53,882 nt of DNA from Fluviicola sp. (GCA_002734085.1 NVXV01000004.1:1-53882), one strand, 5' to 3'; positions 24,448 to 33,743 are shown, numbered from the stretch's first letter. Numbers and translations are program-made. Notes: generated by a model from the sequence alone, not told the origin.

Positions 24448-26103
24448 ATGAATACAGAAACCATAAAACTTGGCATCACAGGTATGACCTGTGACCATTG
24501 TGCCAAAAGCATTGAAAAACTACTTTCTAAAAATGAAGGTATAAAAGAAGCTAATGTGAGCTATCCAAAAGCTACTTGTGAATGTTCTTTTGACCTCTCA
24601 AAAACCAGTAAAGCAGAAATCATCAACACTATCAACGACACAAAAAAATATCGTGTAAAAAACGAAATCCCTGAAAACGAAAACAGCGAAAATAATCACT
24701 TTGATTTAATCATTATCGGTGGTGGTTCAGCTGCATTTTCGGCAGCAATCAAAGCCGAAAGTTTAGGTTTATCGGCCTTAATGGTTAACGATGGTTTAGA
24801 TTTTGGCGGTACTTGTGTCAATGTTGGTTGTGTGCCTTCTAAAAATCTTATTCGTGCAGGTGAAACGGCTTATCACGCTAAACATTCCAACTTCGAAGGC
24901 ATTAAACCAAAAGGAGTTGATATTGATTTTGCTCAGATTATCAAGGACAAGAAAGTATTAGTTAATACCCTTCAAGAGAAAAAATATATGGATGTGGTGA
25001 GCGATTTTGAAAACCTAACTATGCTCAGAGGTTGGGCAAAATTCAAAAACGATAAAACCATTTTAGTGGACGGTAGAGAGTATAAAGCCCTAAAGTTTTT
25101 GATAGCCACAGGAGCTACTACCAACATTCCGACTATAAAAGGATTAAAAGAAGTTGGTTATTTAACCAATGTTTCTTTATTTGATTTAGAAGAAAAACCT
25201 AAGAGTTTAACTATCCTGGGAGCCGGATATATAGGTTTAGAAATGGCTCAAGCATTTTCACGATTAGGTGTAAAAGTGAGAATTTTAGAATTCACAGATC
25301 GTGTATTAAGATCACAAACCGAAGATGTGAGTAATGAAATTCAAAAACAGTTTGAAGCTGAAGGAATAAAGGTTTTCCCTAATTATCGCATCGATAAGGT
25401 AATAAGGGATGAAAACAAAATTATTATTTCAGGAACAGTTTCTACAACAGGTCAGCCTTTTCAATTTTTTGAACCCGGTCACATGGTTGTTGCAACAGGA
25501 ATTGTTCCGAATACAAATCGATTGGGATTAGACAACCTTAATTTGGAACTCACCAAAAGCGGACAAATTACAGTAAATGAAAAGATGGAAACCAGTTTAT
25601 CCCACATTTATGCAGCAGGAGACGTAACTAACACCCCTACATTTGTTTATACTGCAGCGTTTGAAGGTAAAATAGCCATTGAAAATGCGTTCTCAGGTAC
25701 AGAAAATAAAGCCGACTACTCTTCATTGCCTTGGGTAGTGTTTACTGATCCTCAAATTGCAGGTGCAGGTTTAGATGAAGAAAAAGCGGAAGCAAAAGGA
25801 ATTCCATTTGAAGTTTCCAGATTGGAACTGAAAGATGTACCAAGATCCATTGTAGCAAACGACACAAGGGGATTTATCAAACTCATTCGAAACACCGAAA
25901 CTGACAAACTGATAGGTGCAAGAGTAGTCGCACCCGAAGGCGGAGAACTTATTCAACAATTAAGTATGTCAATCAAATACGGAGTGACGGTGAAAGATTT
26001 GGCAGATAGTTTTTACCCTTATTTGACTTTAGGGGAAGGTGTCAAATTAGCAGCGATAACCTTTGGAAAAGATGTTTCAAAATTAAGCTGTTGTGCAAGC
26101 TAA
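24448..26103 (+). CDS. merA: Mercuric reductase
   Basis: A 551-residue flavoprotein that reduces Hg(II) to volatile Hg(0) with NADPH in the cytosol. It has one N-terminal HMA domain (GMTCDHC, 12-18), the FAD-binding IIGGGSAAFSAA (about 88-100), the redox disulfide motif GTCVNVGC (Cys123, Cys128), an NAD(P) site with GAGYIGLEMAQAF, AAGDVT, and the C-terminal Cys pair (CC, 548-549) that hands over mercury. All catalytic Cys are present. It is the third gene of the plus-strand mer operon. Confidence 0.95.
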   Translation: MNTETIKLGITGMTCDHCAKSIEKLLSKNEGIKEANVSYPKATCECSFDLSKTSKAEIINTINDTKKYRVKNEIPENENSENNHFDLIIIGGGSAAFSAAIKAESLGLSALMVNDGLDFGGTCVNVGCVPSKNLIRAGETAYHAKHSNFEGIKPKGVDIDFAQIIKDKKVLVNTLQEKKYMDVVSDFENLTMLRGWAKFKNDKTILVDGREYKALKFLIATGATTNIPTIKGLKEVGYLTNVSLFDLEEKPKSLTILGAGYIGLEMAQAFSRLGVKVRILEFTDRVLRSQTEDVSNEIQKQFEAEGIKVFPNYRIDKVIRDENKIIISGTVSTTGQPFQFFEPGHMVVATGIVPNTNRLGLDNLNLELTKSGQITVNEKMETSLSHIYAAGDVTNTPTFVYTAAFEGKIAIENAFSGTENKADYSSLPWVVFTDPQIAGAGLDEEKAEAKGIPFEVSRLELKDVPRSIVANDTRGFIKLIRNTETDKLIGARVVAPEGGELIQQLSMSIKYGVTVKDLADSFYPYLTLGEGVKLAAITFGKDVSKLSCCAS

Positions 26104-26352
26104 ACTGCTCAAATATGAGTAAATAAAACAAACAAATTATACATTTTCTTATCAATTTAAATAAGCACAAGTGAATTTACCAACAAACTAAAAGGCTTCA
26201 TAAATATCACTATATTTAGCTACCCCTTTTAAAATCGATGCTTTATTGATAGTCTATTCAACTTTCATAAATTTATTGGATCAGTTTTTAATAAAATACT
26301 AATTACAAAAGTGACCCAATTGACCACAAGAAAAATTAAACGATTATAATAT

Positions 26353-26709
26353 ATGATACATGTATTAAACACAGAAAATAAAAAATTGATTGCTTTAGAA
26401 ATTACTGACAAAATTCAAAAAGAAGATGTAGAAAGGATACATACATTGATCCATGAAATTTTGAATAATACTAAAAAAGTAGACTTTTATTTTGAGCTAA
26501 AAGATTTCAAAGGATATGAATTTGATGGTTTGTGGGCAGACTTAAAGATAGATATCGCGCATTTTTCTGATTACGGTAAAATGGCATTTGTCGGTGAAAG
26601 AAAATGGCATGAATGGGCAGCAAAAGCTACAGATATTTTCTCTGAATCGGAGGTAAAATATTTTGAATTAGATGAGAAAAAATCTGCAAAAGAATGGATT
26701 GGCCTCTAA
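26353..26709 (+). CDS. SpoIIAA/STAS-like small protein, copy 2
   Basis: 118 residues, a paralogue of the protein at 14901-15263. Shared blocks are KIQKEDVERIH, KKVDFYFELKDFKGYE, GLWADLKIDIAHFSDYGKMAFVG and KWHEWAAKATD. DNA differs clearly, so this is not a recent copy. It lies 249 bases behind merA, so it is either a late member of the mer operon or has its own promoter. Its last four bases overlap the end of the convergent porin gene. The presence of one copy per metal locus hints at a shared role with metal transporters. Confidence 0.8.
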   Translation: MIHVLNTENKKLIALEITDKIQKEDVERIHTLIHEILNNTKKVDFYFELKDFKGYEFDGLWADLKIDIAHFSDYGKMAFVGERKWHEWAAKATDIFSESEVKYFELDEKKSAKEWIGL

Positions 26710-27926
26710 AAATAAGAAGATATTCCAAAGCTAAAGCCTGCTGTATTTGCAGGAACATTTCCAAGAAAGTCTTGTTGTCTTTGAATTCTGTAGTTTAGTC
26801 GGAAAACAGTTTGTTGAGAGGGACGGAAGCTAATAGCGGGCATTACACTCCATAAATCATCAGCTATATTTCCGCCTGTTTCATCGAACTTTCCTACATT
26901 CCAATCAACGTATTCTAGTCTAAAGGCCAAGTTCAAAGTTGCATCTTCCCAACCGAACATTTTCCGTTGTAAAACGGGCTGGACAACGTCTATAAAACCT
27001 CCGTGTTGCATATTTCCATATTGCTGGGTATAACTCTCTGGTACTTCCACGTGGATCCAAACGAACTCTCCGGTAATAAATGTATTGATCTTAGGAATAG
27101 TGGTATTGTAATCTATTGCAAAAACGTTTAATCTACGCTTATCATCAAGGATAATACCATCGTCTTGATAAGTATTGTATACGCCTCCCATATACGATAG
27201 ACCTATCTCACCAACATATTTATTTCTAATGGCCAGCTTTGCTGTAGTTAAAGGTCTTCCACTAGCAGATTCGGTGAATCTTTCCGGATTATCTTTAGAA
27301 ACAGGCAGGAATGTTTTTCCTAAATCATTATCAATGATTTCATCATCAAAACCACCTGATAGATAAAATTCATATCCAAACATCCAGTCGCCTTTATACG
27401 TTTTACCAAACAGCCCAAACCCTGCATTACTCCAAGTGGCAGGAAGTAACTGTACTGCCGATACGGGGCGATCCGTAAACTCCCATTTCGGACCATCGTG
27501 ATTTTGATTAAATGCTCCAATTGGATTCATTATTATACCACTCCTGAGGTTGAAGAGTGGATGAAATTCAACATCGATAGAAGCAAATTCAATAGCAATC
27601 TCTTTGCCTCCTTCTTCAAATTCTATTTCACTCAAGAATTTTATTTTCCTTGAAATTGTTGAAGCAACAAATAACGTCATCCTTCTCATTTGAAATTGAT
27701 GTCCTTCAGAAACACCGTCTGTACCGATATGTTGCCAGTTGACTTCGGCATACCCTCCAAGAGATACAGGAAACTTACCATAACTTAGAAATGGTCGGTC
27801 ATATACCGCATCCATATTGAGTTGCAGACTCGAATCTTTTTCAGTTCTTTTGAATAAAGTAGAATCTATCTGACTATAAGAAAGTGCAGATAATAAAACG
27901 AAAACAATTGTAATTCTTTTTTTCAT
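26706..27926 (-). CDS. Porin-like outer-membrane beta-barrel of an electron-transfer operon
   Basis: It has 406 residues with a signal peptide (MKKRITIVFVLLSALSYSQ). The body resembles phosphate-selective porin O/P-type barrels: QFQMRRMTLFVASTI, FLSEIEFEEGG, LRSGIIMNPIGAFNQ, VSAVQLLPATWSNAG and GFGLFGKTY, ending in an aromatic (FGISSYF), the outer-membrane insertion signal. The transported solute is unknown. Its ATG overlaps the Rieske gene's stop by four bases, so it belongs to the 29555-26706 operon with the di-heme protein. A link to iron, manganese or other anion use is inferred only from these neighbours. Confidence 0.8.
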   Translation of the reverse strand: MKKRITIVFVLLSALSYSQIDSTLFKRTEKDSSLQLNMDAVYDRPFLSYGKFPVSLGGYAEVNWQHIGTDGVSEGHQFQMRRMTLFVASTISRKIKFLSEIEFEEGGKEIAIEFASIDVEFHPLFNLRSGIIMNPIGAFNQNHDGPKWEFTDRPVSAVQLLPATWSNAGFGLFGKTYKGDWMFGYEFYLSGGFDDEIIDNDLGKTFLPVSKDNPERFTESASGRPLTTAKLAIRNKYVGEIGLSYMGGVYNTYQDDGIILDDKRRLNVFAIDYNTTIPKINTFITGEFVWIHVEVPESYTQQYGNMQHGGFIDVVQPVLQRKMFGWEDATLNLAFRLEYVDWNVGKFDETGGNIADDLWSVMPAISFRPSQQTVFRLNYRIQRQQDFLGNVPANTAGFSFGISSYF

Positions 27927-28357
27927 GATTTTTTGAGTGAAATGAAAATATTTTGATGATCTGTTCTGACAGGAAAAGATCGCAACGGTTTTTTTGCAGG
28001 ACCGTTTGTAACATTTCCCTGATTATCGAATTCGCTGCCATGTGCTGAGCAAACCAGCTTTTCACCATAAGCATTCAATTCGTTGCCTTGATGAGTACAC
28101 TGTAGATATAAAGCAGTGAAATTCTGCTCTGACTCTCGAAAAACATAGATGGGGTACTTTAACTGAACATTGTTAACTAAAAGGTACTTCAGCCACTTCT
28201 CATCTCTTATAAAATCGGATTTTGGTATTATCAGGTTTTCTCCTTCTATTAAAACATTTATAGACTTTGTAGATACACAACTATTAAATATTGGTGCCAA
28301 AATCGTAACTCCGAGACAAGCATATCCACATGATTTGATGAATTCTTTTCTGTCCAT
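27923..28357 (-). CDS. Rieske [2Fe-2S] protein, exported
   Basis: It has 144 residues. MDRKEFIKSCGYACLGVTIL is a membrane or Sec/Tat-like leader without twin Arg, and Cys27 could be a lipid anchor. The cluster ligands are CTH (Cys87, His89) and CSAH (Cys103, His106), in the order of Rieske proteins. It is expected in the periplasm or facing it, passing electrons between a quinol or cytochrome pool and the neighbouring di-heme protein. It begins one base before the di-heme gene stop, and overlaps the porin ATG by four bases. Confidence 0.85.
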   Translation of the reverse strand: MDRKEFIKSCGYACLGVTILAPIFNSCVSTKSINVLIEGENLIIPKSDFIRDEKWLKYLLVNNVQLKYPIYVFRESEQNFTALYLQCTHQGNELNAYGEKLVCSAHGSEFDNQGNVTNGPAKKPLRSFPVRTDHQNIFISLKKS

Positions 28358-28358
28358 T

Positions 28359-29555
28359 TTACAACGATTCTAAAAATTTAATCAACGCGTTTTTTTCTTG
28401 TTCTGCTAAATTTTCATAAAGCAATTTACTACTCTGAGCTTCACCTCCGTGCATTAAAATGGCTTCTTCAATAGTATTTGCTCTACCATCGTGCATGAGA
28501 AAATATTGTCCCCCTTGTGTTGTAGGAGATAAACCAAGCCCCCAAAGCGGTGGTGTTCTCCATTCGTAAGTCTGAGCAGCTCCTTCAGTATAACCATCAT
28601 CTAAATTGCTTCCCATATCATGCAGTAGGAGATCTGTATAGGGATGAAAAGTCTTATTAGACAACTTATCGATTGGAGAGTAACCGGTTGTTAATGTTGG
28701 TTTATGGCACGCAGCACAATTGATGTCTACAAATAGATTTTTACCTTGTACAACTTCAGGATCGTCTTTATTTCGCTGTATTGGTGCTTTAAGTGTTTCT
28801 AAGTAAAATACTACATCTCTGACATCTTTATCTGAGACTTCAGGATCAATTGACAGCCCACTATAAGTATCTATGGGGGAGAAAGTAGAAGTTATTCCCA
28901 TATCTTGATTGTAAGCACCCACGGTTTGATCTAGTAGGTCATAAGCTGATGCTTTCTTTCCAAAGCGGTGAATGTATTTTCCGTTTTGAGAAATAGCATT
29001 AGTAGAAGGTTGTAGAAAATCTTTTAATGGCATCCAATTGGGGACACCCGAGACACCATCATTATCCATATCGTTTGGATCAGCCATCTCCAATATATCA
29101 GCATCAGTAACGTATTGAAGATAACCAAGACCTGTTACGGCCGGAGGAGTAAATCTTGAAAATGAAGCTCCTTCGGGAATGCTTTCAGGTTCATACCCAG
29201 GGATAGCCCTATGCTGAAGCTGTGGGCCGCCCATCGTTAAAAACTGATTTCCTGAAGTATCACTTTGACCAAATCTTGTTAAAGTTGAAAAAGGATGTCC
29301 TTTTCCATCACCTGAATGACAACTGACACAACTGTTAGTTACGAATAAAGGACCTAGTCCTTTTGAAGATGTGTATACTTCACTAAATGCTCTGTCTCCA
29401 TTTAGAAATTGAATGTTCTCTGCGTTTGTCAATCCTTCTATAGGACCGTCTAGTATTTCATCCTCAGATGGTGCTGCGGGTTGAAATTTTTCGCAAGACT
29501 GAATAATTAATATTAAAATTATTACAGTTGAAACAATTAATATTAAACTCCTCAT
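28359..29555 (-). CDS. Di-heme cytochrome oxidoreductase (DUF1111 / thiol-oxidoreductase family), lipoprotein
   Basis: I choose the ATG at 29555 (MRSLILIVSTVIILILIIQSC, lipobox Cys) over a GTG five codons upstream, which would lie in the promoter. There are two heme c motifs, CVSCH (in TNSCVSCHSGDG) and CAACH (in INCAACHKPT), together with the conserved RFTPPAVTGLGYL and DGRANTIEEAILMHGG. The family is related to MauG-like di-heme oxidoreductases and is often found near imelysin and iron-uptake genes. It is the first gene of the operon with the Rieske protein and porin. The substrate is unknown. Confidence 0.85.
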   Translation of the reverse strand: MRSLILIVSTVIILILIIQSCEKFQPAAPSEDEILDGPIEGLTNAENIQFLNGDRAFSEVYTSSKGLGPLFVTNSCVSCHSGDGKGHPFSTLTRFGQSDTSGNQFLTMGGPQLQHRAIPGYEPESIPEGASFSRFTPPAVTGLGYLQYVTDADILEMADPNDMDNDGVSGVPNWMPLKDFLQPSTNAISQNGKYIHRFGKKASAYDLLDQTVGAYNQDMGITSTFSPIDTYSGLSIDPEVSDKDVRDVVFYLETLKAPIQRNKDDPEVVQGKNLFVDINCAACHKPTLTTGYSPIDKLSNKTFHPYTDLLLHDMGSNLDDGYTEGAAQTYEWRTPPLWGLGLSPTTQGGQYFLMHDGRANTIEEAILMHGGEAQSSKLLYENLAEQEKNALIKFLESL

Positions 29556-29569
29556 TGTATTTTTTTGCA

Positions 29570-29577
29570 CAAATATA
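29570..29577 (-). promoter_or_regulatory. -7 element for the di-heme/Rieske/porin operon
   Basis: On the minus strand TATATTTG matches TAnnTTTG, 14 bases upstream of the chosen ATG at 29555, so the leader is very short. The operator-like box at 29607-29622 lies where the -33 region would be or just above it. Confidence 0.5.
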
Positions 29578-29606
29578 ACATCTATTTAGATTTACCATAA
29601 TATTTA

Positions 29607-29622
29607 TTTAGGTTTATCTAAA
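29607..29622. promoter_or_regulatory. DtxR/MntR-like operator box
   Basis: TTTAGGTTTATCTAAA is an imperfect palindrome of the TTTAG-n6-CTAAA type recognised by DtxR/MntR-family Fe or Mn repressors. Related half-sites TTTAGATTTA (29585-29594) and AAATCTAA (29627-29634) flank it. It sits over the operon promoter, suggesting repression when iron or manganese is ample. No DtxR gene lies in the window. Confidence 0.45.
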
Positions 29623-29634
29623 ATATAAATCTAA

Positions 29635-29845
29635 TAGAACAAAAAACACTAATTTATTTACTTTTTATCTTCTATAGAAAAATAGTAGACTGACTGTTAT
29701 AAAGTCAGTGGTTAATTATGAAAAGATGTAGTGATTTACGATTCATTATTTGATAAACCTAAGGGTGTATCAAATTAGAAAGAAGGATATAGAGTTTCAG
29801 ATTGTTTTTCGGTGTCTTACAACATTCTATATAGTTAAGAGAGAA
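29635..29845. other. Upstream intergenic stretch, nothing recognised
   Basis: This is part of a 390-base gap between the di-heme gene and the HMBD lipoprotein gene. It is AT-rich, with a short stem CTGACT...AGTCAG (about 29689-29708). No ORF is worth calling. Confidence 0.3.
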
Positions 29846-29936
29846 AAATCTGGAGCTATCTCACTTTTTAGTTGAATTATAGTTTTTTTCATCTACTAAA
29901 AGTTTGCAGATTTCTTGTTCTACCGATAAGCTCCAG
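29846..29936 (-). terminator. 3'-UTR hairpin/terminator of the HMBD lipoprotein gene
   Basis: On the minus strand CTGGAGCTTATC (29936-29925) pairs with GATAGCTCCAG (29860-29850), with one bulge. The RNA then runs into ATTTTTC. The loop is about 65 bases, unusually long. The same structure is repeated at 53769-53854. Confidence 0.5.
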
Positions 29937-29964
29937 AAAATAAGTGATTAATGTCCTCCATGAT
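29850..29964 (-). repeat. Direct repeat copy 1 (3' end of HMBD gene plus UTR)
   Basis: Roughly 115 bases match 53769-53882 with about eight differences (about 93% by eye) and one single-base gap. The match spans the stop codon and the conserved end HGGH. It marks a duplicated gene with its 3'-UTR, and the copies are about 23.9 kb apart. Confidence 0.85.
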
Positions 29965-30205
29965 CATGATGTTCTTCATGTTGAACATCTTCATTTTTTA
30001 CATAATCCATTCCGCAGACAGGACAAGACCCCATTTCATCACTACCACTACCGTCACAGTGCATTGGGCAAACGTATGCAGATGTGTGCTCTTTTCCCAT
30101 TGTGTGTTCTGTTTCAGTTGAACTCTCGGAATTATTACCACAACTTGCCAAAAGCAAGCTTCCGCCTAGTAAAGCAGTAACTAGAACTAATTTATTCTTT
30201 TTCAT
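29948..30205 (-). CDS. Heavy-metal-binding-domain (HMBD) lipoprotein
   Basis: It has 85 residues with a lipoprotein signal (LVTALLGGSLLLASC, Cys22). The HMBD core AYVCPMHCDGSGSDEMGSC-PVCGM has CPMH, a further Cys, and CPVCGMDYV, the zinc/copper-binding unit usually found on CusB-type adaptors. A His-rich tail (QHEEHHDHGGH) follows. A free-standing periplasmic metal-binding lipoprotein is likely, buffering Cu or Ag. A paralogue begins at the right end of the window, and the CopZ-like gene lies 389 bases upstream. Confidence 0.85.
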   Translation of the reverse strand: MKKNKLVLVTALLGGSLLLASCGNNSESSTETEHTMGKEHTSAYVCPMHCDGSGSDEMGSCPVCGMDYVKNEDVQHEEHHDHGGH

Positions 30206-30537
30206 ATTTATTTATTTTTATTTGATTACAAATTATTAGTTATGATGATCGACAGAAACGGCTTAAACATTCCATCTATATTCTTCATAATCTATAACCA
30301 TGTCTTCCATCCAGACAATTGGATTTAATAATCCTAGTGAAAAGATGAATATTACTTTTTTAGAACAAAATGTAAGAATACTCACGTAAAACATATGTTG
30401 GTTTTAGACAAAGAGATAATCAGAGTCATAACAATAGTTAAACTTAAAAAATAGAATGAAAGAATATTTTCGATTAAAATTTTACATTATTTTGACTTTG
30501 ATTTATATAATTCTGTTCAATATGATTTAAACATGAA
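30206..30537. other. Gene-free upstream region of the HMBD lipoprotein
   Basis: About 330 bases, AT-rich, and no ORF is convincing. It should hold the HMBD promoter, but no clean TTTG/TAnnTTTG pair was found by eye. Confidence 0.3.
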
Positions 30538-30572
30538 AGAGCCCTTGCTCAATAATTATGAACAAGGGCTTC
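30538..30572 (-). terminator. Terminator of the copA operon
   Basis: AGCCCTTG (30540-30547) and CAAGGGCT (30563-30570) form a stem. It lies 23 bases past the stop of the CopZ-like gene. Confidence 0.65.
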
Positions 30573-30594
30573 ACAAAATTGAAAAGTACGGCTC

Positions 30595-30804
30595 CTAAAT
30601 TTTGCTCACTTTAAAGCCTGCCTTTTGAACTGTTTGTTTTACTTCATCTATACTCAAGTGGTTTGTTTCAACAGTTAGAATGCGATCATCGTGCTTAAGG
30701 TCAACATCCCATTTTTCGATTCTTTTTTCTTGATTGAGAATTGGCGTTACCTTGGATAAGCAACCAGTGCAGTTAATATTTGATTTGAATTTTAGTGTTT
30801 TCAT
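30595..30804 (-). CDS. CopZ-like heavy-metal-associated domain protein
   Basis: It has 69 residues, just one HMA domain. MKTLKFKSNINCTGCLSKV carries the CxxC (Cys12, Cys15), and the rest shows the normal beta-alpha-beta-beta-alpha-beta pattern ending AGFKVSKI. It is a cytosolic Cu(I) chaperone for the CopA pump encoded 27 bases upstream. The canonical MxCxxC Met is Ile here (NINCTGC), a tolerated variation. A hairpin terminator follows at 30538-30572. Confidence 0.85.
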   Translation of the reverse strand: MKTLKFKSNINCTGCLSKVTPILNQEKRIEKWDVDLKHDDRILTVETNHLSIDEVKQTVQKAGFKVSKI

Positions 30805-30831
30805 TATATTTGTTTTTGAATTAAACGTAAA

Positions 30832-33084
30832 TTAAAGTTTTGCTGCTTTTAGTCGCAGACTATTAGCAACTACCGAGACTGAGCTAAATGCCATAGCTGC
30901 TCCTGCAATCATCGGGTCAAGCAAAAATCCGTTGTAGGCATACAAGACTCCTGCGGCAATGGGAATACCAATGATGTTGTAAATAAATGCCCAGAACAGG
31001 TTTTGTCTGATCCCTTGTACTGTTCGTTCGGATAGTTTCAATGCTTTGGGAATGGCTTGTAAGTCGGATGTGATCAGAGTCATTTTAGCCACGTCCATGG
31101 CTATGTCTGAGCCTTTGCCCATAGCTATACTCACATCTGCCTGAGCAAGTGCATGGGAATCGTTAATTCCGTCACCAACCATAGCTACTACTTTACCTCG
31201 GGCTTGTAATTCCTTCACAAAATCGGCCTTGTCAGAAGGCATCACTTCAGCTTTGAAATGATCTATGCCTACCTGTTCTGCAACAGCTTTTGCCGTTTGC
31301 TTATTATCACCTGTAAGCATGTAAACGTCAATACCCCTTTCTTGCAATGTTTTGATCGCATAAGCTGAGCTTTCTTTGATTTCATCTGATATGGCAAGGA
31401 TAGCCAACACGGAAGACTCGTTTGCAAAAAAGATGACGGTTTTACCTTCGTTACTCCAATTGCTCGATTGGCTTTGTACTGAAGATGAAAGAAGGATGTT
31501 TTTACTTTCTAAAAGGCGTTGGTTACCTATGTAATACCTTTCACCATCTATCGAACGAGCTTCTGCCCCCATGCCTGTGATGCTCTCAAAGTTCTGGATG
31601 CTTTCAGGATTCAACCCTTCATTTTTTAGTTTTGCGACTACCGCATCTGCCAGGGGATGTTCTGATTTAGATTCAATTGCTAAAAGCACTTGTTGGTAGT
31701 ACGTAGCAGTTTTTTCCCAATGCCAATCAGTAACTGTTGGCTTACCTTTTGTTATCGTGCCTGTCTTATCCAATACGATGGCGTTGGTTTGATGACCTAA
31801 TTCCAAGCTCTCAGCGTCTTTGATCAGAATGTTGTTTTCGGCTCCCTTGCCAATACCAACCATAATGGCGGTTGGTGTGGCCAAACCTAAAGCACAAGGG
31901 CAAGCAATAACTAACACTGCGACAGAGGTAAGCAGTGCGTGGGTAAGCGCATCATCTCCACCTATCAACATCCAAGTAATGAAGGTTAAAATGGCTATTG
32001 TAATTACGACAGGCACAAAAACACCAGCAATCTTATCGACTAGTTTCTGAACTGGCGCTTTGCTTCCTTGAGCTTGCTGCACCATTTTGATGATTTGTGA
32101 TAGTAAGGTTTCACCACCTACTTTTTTGGCGATAAATTGAAAACTACCCTTTTGGTTCACTGTACCCGCAAAGACTTCTGCGCCTTTCGTCTTCTCTACA
32201 GGAATAGGTTCACCAGTAATCATGCTTTCATCTAAAAAGGAACTTCCTTCGGAAACTTCACCATCTACAGGTATTTTTTCTCCTGGCCTAACAACGATAG
32301 TATCCCCCTTTTGAACCGATGAAATAGGCATTTCGATTTCTTCACCATTCTGGATCACTTTAAGTGTTTTGGGTTGCAATCCCATTAATTTCTTAATAGC
32401 AGAAGAGGTATTGGACTTGGCTTTTTCTTCCATCAACTTACCCAATGAAATAAAGGTGATGATCACTGTGGCCGCTTCGTAATAAACATGGGGGTGTATG
32501 CCTCTGGCATGCCAGAAATTAGGAAATAAGGTGTTGAAGATACTAAAAAGAAAGGCAATCCCAGTGCTAAGCGCAACCAGAGTATCCATATTGGCCTTGC
32601 CATGTTTGGCTTGCTTAAAGGCATTAATAAAAAAACTCCTACCGAACCAAAACAAGATAGGTATGGTCAAAACCAAGGAGATCCATCTTCCAGGTTCCCA
32701 ATCCATATAAAACATGCCGATGATGAAGACTGGAAGTGTAAGAACGGCTGACCAAATGGTTCTTTGCTTTACATCTTGATAGTGTTGTTTTTTTAGATTT
32801 TCCTGAGCTTCTGAAGGGTTTTCTTTATCTACGATCAGATCATACCCTACAGATTGCAAAGCACTTTGCAAATCGGAAGGTTGAAGTACTGGATCATACT
32901 CTACCAATACAGATGAGGAAGCAAAATTGACACTGGCATTTTTCACTCCATCCGTATGCCCTAAAATAGACTCCACACTTCCTGCACAGGCTGCACAAGT
33001 CATTCCTGTTACGGGGAAACTATTTGTGATTGGCTGGACTGACTTGGATTTGTCCGTCTTTTCTAAAATGTTTGATTGTTCCAT
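30832..33084 (-). CDS. copA: Copper-exporting P1B-1 ATPase CopA
   Basis: A 750-residue inner-membrane Cu(I) pump. It has one N-terminal HMA domain with GMTCAAC (Cys30, Cys33), eight membrane helices, and motifs TGEP (290-293), CPC (395-397) in helix 6, DKTGT (439-443), SEHPLA, and GDGIND followed by SHALAQAD. The GDGINDSH variant (usual: GDGVNDAP) is known in Bacteroidota CopA and does not touch the catalytic Asp. It is followed by the CopZ-like gene and preceded by an AraC-type regulator, so the three form a copper-responsive unit. Confidence 0.93.
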   Translation of the reverse strand: MEQSNILEKTDKSKSVQPITNSFPVTGMTCAACAGSVESILGHTDGVKNASVNFASSSVLVEYDPVLQPSDLQSALQSVGYDLIVDKENPSEAQENLKKQHYQDVKQRTIWSAVLTLPVFIIGMFYMDWEPGRWISLVLTIPILFWFGRSFFINAFKQAKHGKANMDTLVALSTGIAFLFSIFNTLFPNFWHARGIHPHVYYEAATVIITFISLGKLMEEKAKSNTSSAIKKLMGLQPKTLKVIQNGEEIEMPISSVQKGDTIVVRPGEKIPVDGEVSEGSSFLDESMITGEPIPVEKTKGAEVFAGTVNQKGSFQFIAKKVGGETLLSQIIKMVQQAQGSKAPVQKLVDKIAGVFVPVVITIAILTFITWMLIGGDDALTHALLTSVAVLVIACPCALGLATPTAIMVGIGKGAENNILIKDAESLELGHQTNAIVLDKTGTITKGKPTVTDWHWEKTATYYQQVLLAIESKSEHPLADAVVAKLKNEGLNPESIQNFESITGMGAEARSIDGERYYIGNQRLLESKNILLSSSVQSQSSNWSNEGKTVIFFANESSVLAILAISDEIKESSAYAIKTLQERGIDVYMLTGDNKQTAKAVAEQVGIDHFKAEVMPSDKADFVKELQARGKVVAMVGDGINDSHALAQADVSIAMGKGSDIAMDVAKMTLITSDLQAIPKALKLSERTVQGIRQNLFWAFIYNIIGIPIAAGVLYAYNGFLLDPMIAGAAMAFSSVSVVANSLRLKAAKL

Positions 33085-33122
33085 GCGCTTCCTTTTTTAT
33101 TGACATTACAAATATCGCAAAG

Positions 33123-33155
33123 AAGTCAGCATAGGGTATTATACAATCTTGACTT
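33123..33155. promoter_or_regulatory. Possible copA regulator site
   Basis: AAGTCA (33123-33128) and TGACTT (33150-33155) form inverted half-sites spaced by 21 bases, between the AraC-type gene and copA, 39-71 bases above the copA ATG. The spacing is long for a simple dimer palindrome, so this is only a candidate. Confidence 0.25.
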
Positions 33156-33173
33156 TGGTTTATGAAATTATGC

Positions 33174-33743
33174 TTAGAGATTATCCAAGGGTTTTCTCAA
33201 TGGATCACTTTGCCGTTTAAATTGAGTAGGTGTCATCCCAGTTTCTTTCTTGAACTGAGCAGAAAGATGCGCTACACTGCTGTAGTTCATTTCTAGGGCA
33301 ATCTCTGATAAGGTCATTTGATTGTAAACCAAATACTCCTTCACCTTCTCAACTTTCTGTAAAACGATAAATTTCTCAATCGTGACCCCTTCAACGGAAG
33401 AAAACAATCTGCTTAAATAGGCGTACTCGTGATGCAACTTACCAGCAATCAATGAAGAAAAGTTGATGGATAGCGGTTCTTTCTTGTGATGAATCTGCTC
33501 TATAATCAATGTTTTGATCTGTGAAATCAAGGCTGATTTACCTGGCTCGAGCAGTTCAAATCCTAAAGTATTCAATTGATTGCTAAGCGATTTGAGTTTT
33601 TGCTTGTCAATAGGATCTGAAAGAATGACCTGACCCAATTGAACATCCTGAAATTGAATTTCGAGTTCGTTGAGCTTGTCCCTTACTGCCATTATGCAGC
33701 GGGGACAAACCATGTTTTTGATGTGTAATTTATTTTTGCTCAT
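33174..33743 (-). CDS. AraC-family regulator with N-terminal CxxC metal-sensing domain
   Basis: It has 189 residues. The first about 65 form an HMA-like fold with NMVCPRCIMAV (Cys13, Cys16). The last about 90 form an AraC HTH pair (LVYNQMTLSEIALEMNYSSVAHLSAQFKKETGMTPTQFK). No sugar-binding domain is present. The Cys pair in an HMA-like position points to Cu(I) or a similar ion as inducer. It lies 89 bases upstream of copA in the same direction, and is likely its activator or repressor. This class is widespread beside copA in Bacteroidota. Confidence 0.85.
   Translation of the reverse strand: MSKNKLHIKNMVCPRCIMAVRDKLNELEIQFQDVQLGQVILSDPIDKQKLKSLSNQLNTLGFELLEPGKSALISQIKTLIIEQIHHKKEPLSINFSSLIAGKLHHEYAYLSRLFSSVEGVTIEKFIVLQKVEKVKEYLVYNQMTLSEIALEMNYSSVAHLSAQFKKETGMTPTQFKRQSDPLRKPLDNL

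Noticed and set aside
29850-29936. Possible miniature transposon with CTGGAGCT terminal repeats
   Set aside because: Both copies sit at the same place after an HMBD gene, so a duplicated gene with its 3'-UTR explains them better. No target duplication is visible.
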